From contig JAVHKY010000023.1 of assembly GCA_035079385.1 (NCBI GenBank), forward strand, positions 558,001-622,000: a stretch of 64,000 nt of DNA. Direction: 5' to 3'. Origin of the DNA: Aspidiotus rigidus. Lineage: Eukaryota; Arthropoda; Insecta; Hemiptera; Diaspididae. Positions 1 to 10,556 of this stretch are shown piece by piece. Positions within the stretch are counted from its first letter, which is position 1, and each line of letters starts with the position of its first letter. Below the pieces are notes generated by a model. That model was not told where the DNA came from and made no database searches. It worked only from the letters and a program-made list of their open reading frames with translations. The position numbers and the translations under genes were made by a program.

Positions 1-76
1 CTCCATCGAATTGGGTCGGGCTCTCCGCCCGTTTGGCTTCTGACCCGCGTTTTACAACCCTACCACAGTCAAGAGG

Positions 77-472
77 TTGTTTGTGAGACCGGAGGACCCC
101 ATATCTGTTGATGAGAGGAGTGGTGTTTACAAGTTGGAATGTGGGGATTGTGGAGGCTTTTATATTGGTGAGACCAGCCGCCAAATGAAAGTTAGAGTAG
201 CTGAGCACCTGAAGTCTTGGAAGAAGGGACACTTAGGGGAGTCAGCTTTTGCTGATAACTTGATAAACAGTGGCCACAGCTTCCGCGAGGGATCCGAAAA
301 GCTCCTCCATAAGGAGAATTCCGATCGTAAGCGCATCGCCCTCGAGCATATAGAGATAATGCGTCATCTCATCACCGGCGGTATCACTGTACTCAACTCG
401 TACATTTCGGAAAATGGCCTGATTGAACTGGTTTATGATTCACACCGCGATTTCTCGTTTGGACAATCTTAA
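77..472 (+). pseudogene. PLE GIY-YIG endonuclease domain, partial
   Basis: The open part of the polyprotein C-terminus, 131 residues, encodes a GIY-YIG nuclease, the endonuclease fused behind the reverse transcriptase in canonical Penelope elements. The start VYKLECGDCGGFYIGET shows the paired tyrosine/glycine motifs and the CxxC pair usual in PLE nucleases. The expected arginine lies in the KVRVAEH segment, and a glutamate-containing helix ALEHIEIMRH follows. The ATG at 77 is an internal methionine, not a true start; the frame extends left to a nonsense codon at 41-43. The domain probably nicked target DNA during retrotransposition in the parent element. This copy has no reverse transcriptase and is dead. 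Confidence 0.85.
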
Positions 473-516
473 TACCTTGCTTTTCTTTTCTGTTCGTCTG
501 TTGCTTTCATTTCAGG

Positions 517-553
517 CTTGAAGATGGTTTATTTCCCGAAAGCGCTCGTCGTC
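517..553 (+). ncRNA. Hammerhead-ribozyme-like motif in PLE-D 3' UTR
   Basis: The stretch reads CTTGAAGATGG, a short loop, CCCGAAAG, a small CGC-loop hairpin and GTC. This follows the order of a hammerhead core (CUGANGA, stem II, GAAA, stem III, NUH). PLEs are known to carry hammerhead motifs. The first core segment has an extra T and the pairing of stem III is imperfect, so this may be a decayed ribozyme. Confidence 0.35.
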
Positions 554-605
554 TTGTATTTTTCTGCGATTACTCCCTTCGGAGTATTCGTTTTTCGCGT
601 TTATT

Positions 606-1814
606 CGGATATCATTCCACCACCCCCTCAATAACTCGGGACTCAATTCGGCCAAGAACAATAGTTTGTGACTCAATTCGGCATCGCCCGTCAGGCATGG
701 TATTGGGTGGGATTCTCGATAGCCCTTATTTGATCTCGCGCGTCATAGCAAGACACAAATACACATAATAGTAGGAATAGGGGTCCTTGGGAACTGTTCT
801 GGAAATCGACTAGAATTGTCCAAAAACGCCCAAAATAGACCACAAAACGACTAAAAACAACCAGAATCGACCAAAACAACCAGAACTGGATATACATTAG
901 ACGCATTTTGTCGATTTTCTTTGATTCCAGTCCATTTTTGGAACAGTTACCAAAGGGCCCTATTACTACATATGACCCACATTAGGATAGCCGTTCAAGT
1001 AAGTAGACATGCATGCTTCATACACCGATTGACTTAGCCCCTTCAATGAACGAGATATGCAATGCTTCAAATACCATATGTCCCCCTCCTATCATATATA
1101 GCTCGAGAGTCTAAATTTTTCCAAGTTTTTGGCAGGTCGGTGCACGGCAACTTTTTCCAAGTCCCCTTTCATCATATAAGGTTCAGAGGTCGAAATTTTT
1201 CCAAGTCCCTCTCCCAAAAATCGATTCGAAATCGGCTTCAAATCGACGTGACAATTTAGTCGATGCTAAGCCCATATCAGCGTGATATCGACAGTGATGT
1301 GATTTCGATTAGGTTATTGACGCAATTTTTATCAAGACTTTGAACGAAGTGAATTCTTGGTTGATAGGATATCTAGGAAATACCAAGGAAGACAGTGCAA
1401 AGTGTTCTGCATAGAGTGATAACAAGATTGGAATGGTCTAGACTAAAGCTACTTATGATTACAAGCCATGACGTAAAATGGCAATACCGCGTGGACATGT
1501 AAAACATCTTCTGGCGACCCTTATTGACTTTTATTCTCTTCAGTTCTCCAAAAAACTTCCTATTTCTTAGTTAAAGCCGCTAAAACTTTGTCTCCCATAA
1601 GAGCCTACGCTACGGTTGTGCAGTTGCCAATTTTACGTCCACGGCTTGTTACTATCCGCGTACTCAGCGGCAAAGAACTCGAAGAAGACGCTGGTCTTGC
1701 AGACACTGTCTGGCTTCGGTCAATTGCATCCACAGCTCTCCCCCTCTTCTCCTCACCGTTGAGAAGTGGGCTATCTTCCAAAAATATAAAGTAATAGTTA
1801 CTAAAAAATCTTAC
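606..1814. other. Non-coding stretch with scattered 45-bp-repeat remnants
   Basis: There is no supportable gene here. Positions about 800-900 hold several diverged copies of a CGACCAAAA-type motif. Positions about 1075-1215 hold two or three degraded monomers of the 45-bp repeat described at 52.4-56.9 kb, recognisable by TATATAGCTCGAGAGTC and TTTTTCCAAGT. From 1260 to 1814 I see nothing recognisable. The minus-strand reading at 1605-1790 does not join exon D in phase, and the space between them is too short for an intron, so I leave it out. Confidence 0.6.
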
Positions 1815-1976
1815 CAATCCCTTGAACAATGCACGCCAATGTCTCCTCTGTGTAGGCGGAGCAAGAAAAATGGGTCTTAATGTTGTCGGTAATCATAGTA
1901 TATTCCCCTCGGCACACATCCTGGCATATATCTGGTACTTTTTCTTGAACGCAGCACGGTACGTGATTTCTTCCAT
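1815..1976 (-). CDS. Exon D: second DB module of an Ig-DB surface protein
   Basis: This 162-nt internal exon has a 3' splice site ACGTCCGCAG at its upstream edge and a donor G|GTAAGA at its downstream edge. Both ends are phase 1, matching exon C. It encodes about 54 residues starting DGRNHVPCCVQEKVPDICQD. The cysteines follow CC-x8-C-x3-C-x16-C-x9-C, identical to the spacing in exon C, so the two exons hold tandem DB modules. DB is a small cysteine-rich extracellular domain found in nematode and arthropod surface or secreted proteins, some with Ig and fibronectin III domains. The intron between C and D is only 455 bp. I do not find the next exon to the left. The exact molecular role is unknown. 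Confidence 0.85.
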
Positions 1977-2431
1977 CTGCGGACGTGATAAATCAATCCA
2001 TTAACGACGATACCGATAAATTGAAAAAGCGTAAAAAAAAATTAGAGCGACGAACAATGAAGTGGGGTTCGACAATGTAGAGGACCATTAGACCTATGAG
2101 AAATATGAGTAGAGATTCCGAGCGTGTAAATGAAAAACGCACTCGTACACTGGCTGCGAGTAATGCGGTTTTCCCAAACCCCCTCACCCACATTCTCTCT
2201 CTTTCTCTCTCGCTCTGTCAACGCGTGTGCTGCGCGTTGTAATAAGAATTTACAATACGGAGTACGGCCGCAAAGGGTTACCTATTTCACGAAAATTACC
2301 CTATGCTACGGTAGGCCGACATTTTATTCTCGATAACCTTTATTTGAAATTAAAAGCGAATTAACAAATTAATACACACAGTATGGTCTACACTAAAGGT
2401 ATATTCGCGACGAGTGTATTAATGAATTTAC

Positions 2432-2689
2432 CTGCCATGCACCGTACTATAGAGGGAAAATCGGACTCGCATTGTTCCGGGTCCTGGCCGGTATTCCCTT
2501 CGAGTATATTTTGAATAATGCAGAATCCCAGACATTTCGCAGACACATTAAACGCTGTACAGCAATCCGTATAATTATGGTTTAACGGTTCGACGGAGGC
2601 GTCCGTTCTTTCCTCGATTCCCACGTTGTCCGAGCCGTAGTGAATGGTGGTGTTGCCTTCTTTTGGTGGTTGTAATTCGCGCGAAAGAA
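2432..2689 (-). CDS. Exon C: first DB module of an Ig-DB surface protein
   Basis: This 258-nt internal exon is bounded by an acceptor CTATTGTGCAG and a donor GCAG|GTAAAT, phase 1 at both ends. Spliced to exon B it reads SFHRLSVLSRELQPP, with no interruption. After a linker of about 40 residues comes DCCTAFNVSAKCLGFC and two more cysteines, giving CC-x8-C-x3-C-x16-C-x9-C, a DB module. Three N-glycosylation sequons (NTT, NYT, NVS) fit an extracellular location. It splices to exon D across a short intron. Together with the Ig exons A and B this supports one extracellular receptor-like or adhesion protein. Homology to the insect Ig-DB-FN3 class is my recognition of the pattern and was not searched. 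Confidence 0.85.
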
Positions 2690-4005
2690 CTGCACAATAG
2701 AAAGGCAAAATAGTACACGATTAATACGTACAAAATGAGTACAGAGGGCGCACGCGTCACCTCAGTTTATAAATCGAGTTCTAATTCGAAAAGGGTCAAT
2801 TTTGTAGAAAAGGTAGGCGGCTGTACCGGGGAATCCGGAAGAAGGATTAAAGGAGTAAATTGACTGCAGACCATAATTTCTATCGTCGAAGCGTTCTACC
2901 GGCAGTGTGCTAACAACCGAAGAAACAAAGAAAAGATAATAAGCCGGTGTCGACGTCACCCCCCCTCTTTTTTGGAAAGTTTTACGCGGGCCTTTTATTA
3001 CGTCGAAGCGCGTAATATACCTCCTTCTTACATACAGACTCAAAGGTCGGTATATTATTAATATGTGTACGTGACAGTCGAACGCGAGACCAGGTAGGCG
3101 TTCGTTCAATTTAAGAAGCAGGAGCTGAACGGGAATAAAACACGAATGTTATAGAGAGGATATGGGTCCGGTGAAATTTCCAATTTGAAAACGAAAAATC
3201 CCGCTACAGGCTAAGACACGTGCGCGGAGAAATTAAATTCTCACATCGTCGAGAAGAATCTAAATTTTGGGCTCGAACATCCGGAGAAAAGAGTAACACA
3301 TTCATTGTCGCGTATAAAATGAGTCTGTCTTTGCTCCGATCAAATTTCCGAATTTAGAACCTCACAAATTGTACAAATTTTTCTTTCACCTCAAAGCGAG
3401 AATTGATACAAACTTTTCTGAAAGAAAGCTAAGATTACTTTTACAGAGTTTCCAAGTTATGTATGTATGAAAAAACTCGTATTCTTCAGGCCTTTATCAT
3501 AACGCGAGCTGGGAACCTGTTAGGGGGTTCTTCAAATTTCGACTATAATCGATTCTATTTGGGGAAGTCAAATCTTTCCAAGTACTATCGCTCTGTGTTG
3601 CCAGGCTTTATTCCCATAATTTTTCCAAGTCCTATTATTCACACGTATAACTCAAAAGTCAAAATTTCTACTTATCACACTCATTCAGGTCATTTTCAAA
3701 ATTGTTACAGGCTCCACTTGCGGAAAACGTCCCGTGCGGTCCGCTTTTCGTCGTCCTTCCGGCGAATGGGAAAGTCTAACCATCGAGCTTTACTCATCAA
3801 GAGCTTCCCAGAGAGGGGGGATAAATTGAGGAAGTTAACAACTACTTGAGGGACTTGAAGGAATTCCAATCATTCCTATACATATCAGGAGGAAGACTAA
3901 TAAAAATTTCAGTTTTGGAAGGAGAGCAAATGATGATTCCGAATGAAGTAGATGCTCTGGCCTTTTCTTGAGACTTGAGAGCTATACTCATCGAAAGGGC
4001 ACCTC
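2690..4005. other. Intron sequence of the Ig-DB gene, left part
   Basis: This is part of the 8.7-kb intron between exons B and C. Apart from degraded 45-bp monomers near 3510-3670 (TTTCCAAGTCC, TCAAAAGTCAAAATTTC) I see no feature. The minus-strand reading 2762-3109 is long but has no domain, no splice borders and no cysteine pattern. Confidence 0.6.
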
Positions 4006-4479
4006 CCCGAGAAACACAATCGACCGTCGAAATTAGGTCTTTTTATAGGTAGTCACTCACAATTATATCGACCATCAATCGACCAAAAATGAGTAACTAA
4101 AACTACTTTATTGTATCGATCTATTTTTTGACCCAAATTAGACGTCGATTCATGGTCAAAGTTTGGTAGCTTGATTTTCTGTATGATTAATCAACTATTT
4201 TTCAACGTCTTTCTTCAGTCAAAATAAAAATGTCTATACTTCGACGTCTTTTGTTAGTGAGAATGAAAACTAAGCTCTATTTTGACGTCTTTGTTCAGAG
4301 AAAATATAAATTACCATATTTCGACCTCTTTCTTCAGAACAAATGAAACCTGTACTCTATTTACATGGCTTTATTGAAACGATCTGTTTTTCAACCAAAT
4401 TAGAAATTGATGAACAGTCAAATTTTGGTTGAATAATTTTTGCTCAACTAATCGACTGTATTTTGACGTCTTTTTTTAG

Positions 4480-5026
4480 TCACAATTAAAATGACCACAT
4501 TTCAACATCTTTCTCTAGTACAAATAAAATTCCCATTCAGATTCAAAAAAGACGTCCATTCTTCAGTCAATTATTGGTCAAAATAGAATCGATTTTCATT
4601 TTGGTTGAAAAGTGACCTCAATTTTTCGGTCAATTATTGGTAAAAAAAAGAAGTCGATTTCCATTCAGATTCAAAAAAGACGTTGATTCTTCAGTCAATT
4701 ATTGGTCAAAATAGAATTGATTTTCATTTTGGTTGAAAAGTGACCTCAATTTTTTGGTCAATTATAAGTCGAAATAGAATCGATTTTCATTTTGGTTGAA
4801 AAGATACGTCAGTTTTTCGGTCAATTATTGGTAAAAAAAGAGTCGATTTCAATTCAGATTCAAAAAAGACGTCGATTCTTCAGTCAATTATTGGTAAAAA
4901 AAGAGTCGATTTCAATTCAGATTCAAAAAAGACATCGATTCTTCAGTCAATTATTGGTCAAAATAGAATCGATTTTCATTTTGGTTGAAAAGTGACCTCA
5001 ATTTTTCGGTCAATTATAAGTCGAAA
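4480..5026. repeat. 63-bp satellite, left block
   Basis: Monomers of 63 bp alternate to give a 126-bp dimer. A four-monomer (252-bp) higher-order copy is visible: the stretch from 4774 recurs at 6256 once the nested element is removed. Because 63 is a multiple of three, one frame stays open and yields KESISIQIQKR-type peptides; this is an artefact of periodicity, not a protein. Confidence 0.8.
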
Positions 5027-6255
5027 AATGACGGCTTCCTTAACGAAGTTAAACGAGGAACGCAGGGAACCTGTTTTATGATTCGAATGAGATTTGGTAT
5101 TGAAAATTCAAGGAAGCCTAGATCATATATAGCTCGACAGTCGAAATTTTTTCAAGTCCCTCTCCTATCATATATAGCTCGAGAGTCGAAATTTTTCCAA
5201 GTTCCCCTTCTATCATCTATAGCTCGAGAGACGAAATTTTTCCAAGTCCCTCTCCTATCATGGCTCGAGAGTCGAAATTTTTCAAGTCTCCCCTCCTATC
5301 ATATATAGAAAATTTTCCAAGTCCCTCTCCTATCATATATAGTTCGAGAGTCGAAATTTTTTCTAAGTCCCCCTCCTATCATATATAGTTCGAGAGTCGA
5401 AATTTTTTCTAAGTCCTCCTTCTATCATCTATAGCTCGAGAGTCAAAATTTTTCTAAGTCCCTCTCCTATCATATATGGCTCGAGGATCGAAATTTTTCT
5501 AAGTCCCCCTCCTATCATATATAGTTCGAGAGTCGAAATTTTTTCTAAGTCTCCCTCCTATCATATATGGCTCGAGGATCGAAATTTTTCTAAGTCCCCC
5601 TCCTATCATATATAGTTCGAGAGTCGAAATTTTTTCTAAGTCTCCCTCCTATCATATATAGTTCGAGAGTCGAAATTTTTTCTAAGTCCTCCTTCTATCA
5701 TCTATAGCTCGAGAGTCAAAATTTTTCTAAGTCCCTCTCCTATCATATATGGCTCGAGGATCGAAATTTTTCCAAGTCCCCCTTCTATCATCTATAGCTC
5801 GAGAGTCGAAATTTTTCTAAGTCCGTCTCCTATCATATAGGGCTCGAGGATCGAAATTTTTCTAAGTCCCCCTCCTATCATATATAGTTCGAGAGTCGAA
5901 ATTTTTTCTAAGTCTCCCTATTATCATATATAGTTCGAGAGTCGAAATTTTTTCTAAGTCCTCCTTCTATCATCTATAGCTCGAGAGTCAAAATTTTTCC
6001 AAGTCCCTCTCCTATCATATATGGCTCGAGGATCGAATTTTTTCTAAGTCCTCCTTCTATCATCTATAGCTCGAGAGTCAAAATTTTTCCAAGTCCCTCT
6101 CCTATCATATATGGCTCGAGGATCGAAATTTTTCTAAGTCCCCCTTCTATCATCTATAGCTCGAGAGTCGAAATTTTTCTAAGTTTTTCGCTGGACGGCG
6201 CACGGCGGACGGCAGATTTCTCAAATAGCCCCCCATAAAACAGGTTCCCTGTTAA
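5027..6255 (+). mobile_element. H1-a: Helentron-like element with a 45-bp array
   Basis: The element starts AATGACGGCTTCC, then has the hairpin TTAACGAAGTTAA, then the subterminal repeat CAGGGAACCTGTTTTATG at 5063. It ends with the inverse repeat CATAAAACAGGTTCCCTG (6234-6251) followed by TTAA. The interior is about 20 tandem 45-bp monomers. The empty site is readable: 4757-4790 has AAGTCGAAATAGAATCG uninterrupted, whereas here AAGTCGAAA and TAGAATCG flank the element. The target duplication is therefore at most 2 bp. One inverted repeat lies at the terminus and the other about 36 bp inside, with a hairpin next to it. This is the asymmetric layout of Helitron2/Helentron non-autonomous elements. 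Confidence 0.75.
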
Positions 6256-7170
6256 TAGAATCGATTTTCATTTTGGTTGAAAAGATACGTCAGTTTTTCG
6301 GTCAATTATTGGTAAAAAAAGAGTCGATTTCAATTCAGATTCAAAAAAGACGTCGATTCTTCAGTCAATTATTGGTAAAAAAAGAGTCGATTTCAATTCA
6401 GATTCAAAAAAGACGTCCATTATTCAGTCAATTATTGGTCAAAATAGAATCGATTTTCATTTTGGTTGAAAAGTGACCTCAATTCTGCAGTCAATTATTG
6501 GTCAAAATAGAATCAATTTTGATTTTAGTTGAAAAGAGACGTCGATTTTTTCTAAAAAAACAGTCAATTTCCATTCAGATTCAAAAACGACGTCAATTCT
6601 CCAGTCAATTATTGGTCAAAATAGAATCGATTTTCATTTTGGTTGAAAAGAGACGTCGATTTTTTGATCGATTATTGGTAAAAAAAGAGTCGATTTCCAT
6701 TCAGATTCAAAAAAGACGTCGATTCTTCAGTCAATTATTGGTCAGAATAGAATCGATTTTCATTTTGGTTGAAAAGTGACCTCAATTTTTTGGTCAATTA
6801 TTGGTAAAAAAAAGAGTCGATTTCCGTTCAGATTTAAAAAAGACGTCGATTCTTCAGTCAATTATTGGTCAAAATAGAATCGATTTTTATTTTGGTTGAA
6901 AAGAGACGTCGATTTTTTGGTCGATTATTGGGAAAAAAAGAGTCGATTTCCATTCAGATTCAAAAAAGAAGTCGATTCTTCAGTCAATTATTGGTCAAAA
7001 TAGAATCGATTTTCATTTTCGTTGAAAAGAGACGTGGATTTTTTGGTCGATTATTGGGAAAAAAAGAGTCGATTTCCATCCAGATTCAAAATAGACGTCG
7101 ATTCTTCAGTCAATTATTGGTCAAAATAGAATCAAATTCAATTTTTGTTGAAAGGAGACGTTGACTTTTC
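6256..7170. repeat. 63-bp satellite, right block
   Basis: This continues the array interrupted by H1-a. Monomers show the same two alternating types as the left block, with more substitutions toward the right end. Reading frames of 67 to 99 codons on the plus strand arise only because the period is divisible by three. Confidence 0.8.
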
Positions 7171-7334
7171 CGTCGATTATTTTTCAAAATAAAGTAAAAA
7201 ATAGGAGGAAATTACTCGACCGTTAATTGACTTAAAAAATCATTTCATTACTGTAGACAAACTGGGTCGATTAATGGTCGATAAGAGATCAAATCGACAG
7301 CTTTTCTAGGTCGATTGTGTTTGCCGGGTAAAGA

Positions 7335-7912
7335 ATTTTGATTGTCAAGGAATGTATCCAGGGTTCGCAGTGGGGGAGAGAAGAGAGGACGAGGGGGTCG
7401 GGTATTTTTTAATTGTGCGAAGTTTGTTGCAAAGTTGAGAAGACCAGAGGTTGTGCCGTGATGAGGTGATTTGTGAACGGTAGAACGGTTTTAAGGCATA
7501 GGCCGGAAAAGGGGAGCGATCAGTTATTAGGGAAGAAGCAAGGCTTGCTTAGCAGCCTGGTCCACTGCGTCATGTTCCGGTAGACCGATATGACCAGGGA
7601 TCCATAGGAAAGCAATTGAACACAGAGAAGATGTTAAGGTGTGCAGGATTAAGAGAATGCGCTGTACGGAAGGACTGTGAGAGTGAAGGTATTGCATCGC
7701 TTGGAGGGAGGAGAGAGAGTCAGAGAGCAGGAGGAATTTACGGGGTTGAGAGAGAAGAGTGAGGTGAGTAAAGCAGATATAGATGACAGATAGTTTGGCA
7801 GAATATACGGAGGTTGAGTTTTTCAAACGAAAGTGTGAAATTTCACCATTGATGGAGAAGGTGTAGCCAGTTTTAGGGCCCATTTTGAACCATCTATAAA
7901 GCACAGGTTTGG
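7335..7912 (-). mobile_element. LINE 3' fragment with RNase H domain
   Basis: The minus-strand ORF 7527-7904 (125 residues) encodes the end of a non-LTR retrotransposon ORF2. LLLSDSLSSLQAMQ holds the second-aspartate region of RNase H, and FLWIPGHIGLPEHDAVDQAA holds the histidine and last aspartate. LINEs of the I/R1/Jockey type carry such a domain behind the reverse transcriptase. After a stop, another frame continues with SSQLCNKLRTIKKY, which resembles the segment that follows RNase H in these LINEs, so the copy is frameshifted. The 5' part, including the reverse transcriptase, is missing. The fragment abuts the right edge of the 4006-7328 element. Confidence 0.75.
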
Positions 7913-8868
7913 GAGAGTTGACATTGAAAAATAGTAACGTTTGTGGTTTTATATTAATGTTATTGAAAAATCAAATCTCTTTCTATGATCTAAAATAATC
8001 TTGTAGAACAATATTCACGTTTCCATATGATGGCAAAGAGATGCAAGAGACAGAATCCGTTGGGAGAGAATAGGGGAGGCTTGTGCCCGTAGATGGGCTA
8101 CCTTCAAATTGTAATGTAGTTATAAAAAGTGTCATGGAAATTATTATTATATTCTCCTTATTCAGAATATATATATCAATTTTTACAAGTATATCTTGGA
8201 TAAAGGCAGTGATTAAGCCATCTATAAAGAGCGACGGGATAAAATCTATCTGAAATACCTTTGGAAATATTTCAGAGGGATTATAGGAGTACTAAAAAAT
8301 TTTTTCATCAGAGAAAGTTGTATTTTTGTTAGTAAAAATCAGAAAAAAATTAGTTATAGTCAATTTTTGTTATGATGCACCACTTGAAAAAATGTTTTTT
8401 TTTTTTTTTTTTTTTCAATAGATAATAATTTAATACATGATATATATTTTTTCAGAATTGCAGTCTGGAAAGAACCTGGAAAATAAGCGTTAAAAAAGAC
8501 TAAAATGGGCAATTCGGCAAGAAATATTGATTAGAAAATTTCAAAAAAATTATCAGTTGATTTGCCTCAAAAAATACTTTCCATTTTACCAAAGCTACAA
8601 AAAATTGGATAAAAACTCTCTGAGATATGAATTTTTAAAGAAAATAATATTTATTTGGACATATTTGAGGATATATAGAGGATAAAATTCTAGAATTCAC
8701 TTTAAAAATTGTTTTTAATATCAACAAACAACACTTTCCAATGCTTGAATATGATATTTGGCCTGGGGGCCGATGCCCCATTGAAATCCGGCTACAGTCT
8801 TTGTTGTCAGAATGACCGAATGATATTTCTTGATGACGAGGATGTAATTGTGAATCGAGATGGCCGTG
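7913..8868. other. AT-rich intronic stretch
   Basis: No gene or clear repeat is seen. A run of 21 T lies at 8395-8415. It is part of the intron between exons B and C. Confidence 0.6.
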
Positions 8869-9546
8869 AAAAATTAGATGCCATTGTAAAACTGCAGTGG
8901 CAGTGGGGAACCCGCTGTCCCATCCCCGCTGTCCCGAGTCCACCTCCTATCATATAAGTCTTGAGGCCTGAAGTTTTTCTAAGTCCCGAAAATAATGACG
9001 TGACAACATGAACGCGCTGCAATTTCAAGGAAGCTGTCGTTTTTTCAAGTCCCCCTCCTATCATATATAGCTCGAAGGACGAAATTTTTCTAAGTCCCCT
9101 ACCCCTCTCCGTGACGTCATCGTCCGCGAGTGCGTCGTCCGGCGAGAAACATAGAAAACTTTTGACTCGTATTGCATTGGAGTATTAAATTTTTCTAAAC
9201 ATAAAAAAATTTCAACTCCTATTGTACATGGTTTGGAGGATGAAATTTCTTCAAGTCCCCCTTCTACCATAATATAGCTCGATAATGAAAATTTGTCAAC
9301 AGAGAACCAGTTTTATGGGGAGCTTTTTGAGAAATTTGCCGTGCGCAGTGCCAAAAAACTTGGAAAAATTTCGACTCCTATCGTATATAGTTCGGAAGAA
9401 TTTTCTCAAATCCCCCCTCCTATCATACATAGCCCGGAGGTCGGAATTTTTTCGAGTGCCCCTCTCCTCTCCGTGACTCCATCAATCTCGCTCGCGAACG
9501 GAAATTTCCTGAAAGTACCCCCAACAAAAGGGATAGCGGTTTCCTT
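8868..9546 (-). mobile_element. H2 element, copy 1 (Helentron-like)
   Basis: Read on the minus strand, the 5' end near 9546 contains ACCGCTATCCC and a GC-rich block with CGCGAGCG. The interior has 45-bp-type monomers near 9050-9110. The 3' end (9050 to 8868) passes through TTGAAATTGCAGCGCGTTC, the near-palindrome AGCGGGTTCCCCACT and an imperfect hairpin ending CAATGGC. The middle (about 9285-9370) holds a degraded H1 5' end (AGAGAACCAGTTTTATGG), so elements are nested here as elsewhere. No coding capacity is present. Confidence 0.5.
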
Positions 9547-10185
9547 ACTAAAAAGGTGCTTAACTGAGTATGCCAGAAAGACTCGGTTTGAATCGTCTTG
9601 TAATGCCACGAGAATGTTGACCTTCATAGCTGTCAAGTTGAAGGATATTTTTCTTTCGAGTTCAACATCGGGACGTCGTTGATATAGGCGACGGCTCCAA
9701 CCTACCGTGAAGACCCGAACAAATTCAGGGAACTCGGAAAAATGCCGACCACTAAGAGATAAATGAAAGAAGGGGTAAACTCAGGTTTTAGAGGGGCAAA
9801 GACACTTGGACAAATGTCGACCTTGACGTCGTAAAACGTCACGCAAAAATCATCTCCCAAATTTTCGACTGAGCCTGTTCCAGTCGTTCCTATCATATAT
9901 ACCTCGTCGATAAGTACAGAGCTGATAGATATACCTTTATCATGAGAAAAGCCAAGTAAAAATATCACAAGTTCATACTACCATCAGAAAACAACTCAAG
10001 TGTCTCAACCCAACACCCAATCGATATTTTTCTAAGTTCAATCCCAATGGATATACGTATACGATCGAAAATATTGTAAGTCCCAAACCTATTCTACAGG
10101 CTAGATATCGATCACATATTATTAGGACAAGGTTTCAAGTCCCCCATATTCCGTCCGCTCATCCCAATATCAAGGTCGAAAATAT
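9547..10185. other. Intronic stretch with degraded H-type repeats
   Basis: Short pieces resembling 45-bp monomers occur near 9890-9910 and 10020-10190 (CATATATACCTCG, TTTTTCTAAGT, CAAGTCCCCC). No gene or complete element can be supported. Confidence 0.5.
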
Positions 10186-10556
10186 TTTAGCGGGGAACCC
10201 GCTATCTCTTTTCTTGGGGGGTACTTCCAGGAAATTTTCGTCCGCGAGCGCGAGCGATGTTGATGACGGCACGGAGAGAGGAGGGAGACTTGGAAAAATT
10301 TCGACCCTCTAGCCATATATGATAGGAAGGAGAATTCCTGCCTCCGAGCTATATATGGTGGGAGGGGGATTTGGAAAAATTCCTACCTCTGAGCTATATA
10401 CGATAGGAGGGGGACTTGGAAAGACGACGGCTTCCTTGAAATTGCAGCGCGTTCAAAATGTCACGTCATGATTTTCAGGGCTTGGAGAAACTTCAGGCTC
10501 TAGGGGACTCGGGACAGCGGGTTCCCCGCTGCCATTGCAGCCCTGCAATGGCAACT
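10186..10556 (+). mobile_element. H2 element, copy 2 (Helentron-like, compact)
   Basis: This is the clearest H2 copy. The 5' end carries the palindrome AGCGGGGAACCCGCT and then TATCTCTTTTCTTGGGG. The interior has three to four 45-bp-type monomers in minus orientation (GAGCTATATATGGTGGGAGG). The 3' end has ACGACGGCTTCCTTGAAATT, the inverse palindrome AGCGGGTTCCCCGCT and then a perfect 9-bp hairpin, GCCATTGCA and TGCAATGGC around GCCC, close to the terminus. The order inverted repeat, body, inverted repeat, hairpin is the same as in H1. This supports a Helentron-type non-autonomous element. Confidence 0.65.

Larger units (their letters stand above)
1..605 (+). mobile_element. Penelope-like element family D, 3' fragment
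   Basis: This is the 3' end of a PLE cut by the window edge. It matches the 61.4-62.0 kb element closely, both in coding and 3' untranslated sequence, up to about position 605. The reading frame entering from the left holds a TGA at 41-43, so the copy is defective. The coding remainder is given separately (77-472). The tail after the stop codon contains a hammerhead-like stretch. I place the right border where similarity to the 62.0 kb copy stops; no target duplication can be judged because the left end lies outside the window. Confidence 0.85.
4006..7328. mobile_element. Inverted-repeat element packed with 63-bp satellite
   Basis: The left edge begins CCCGAGAAACACAATCGACC and the right edge, read on the other strand, begins CCCGGCAAACACAATCGACC. 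The match weakens inwards but a second shared block, ATCGACCATYAATCGACC, follows on both sides, so the terminal inverted repeat spans roughly 80 bp. Inside, 4500-5020 and 6256-7170 are tandem monomers of about 63 bp in alternating types, one with TTTTGGTTGAAAAG and one with ATTCAGATTCAAAAAAGAC. The left arm holds shorter, inverted-looking relatives of the unit. No transposase gene is present. I could not find a convincing target duplication. An H1 element is nested at 5027-6255. Confidence 0.6.

Noticed and set aside
1605..1829. Extra exon of the Ig-DB gene downstream of exon D
   Set aside because: It would leave an intron of about 20-40 bp, joins out of phase and shows no domain.
5063..6251. 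H1 as a hAT or piggyBac MITE (CAGGG ends, TTAA next to the end)
   Set aside because: The readable empty sites leave at most a 2-bp duplication, and TTAA is part of the element on one side only.
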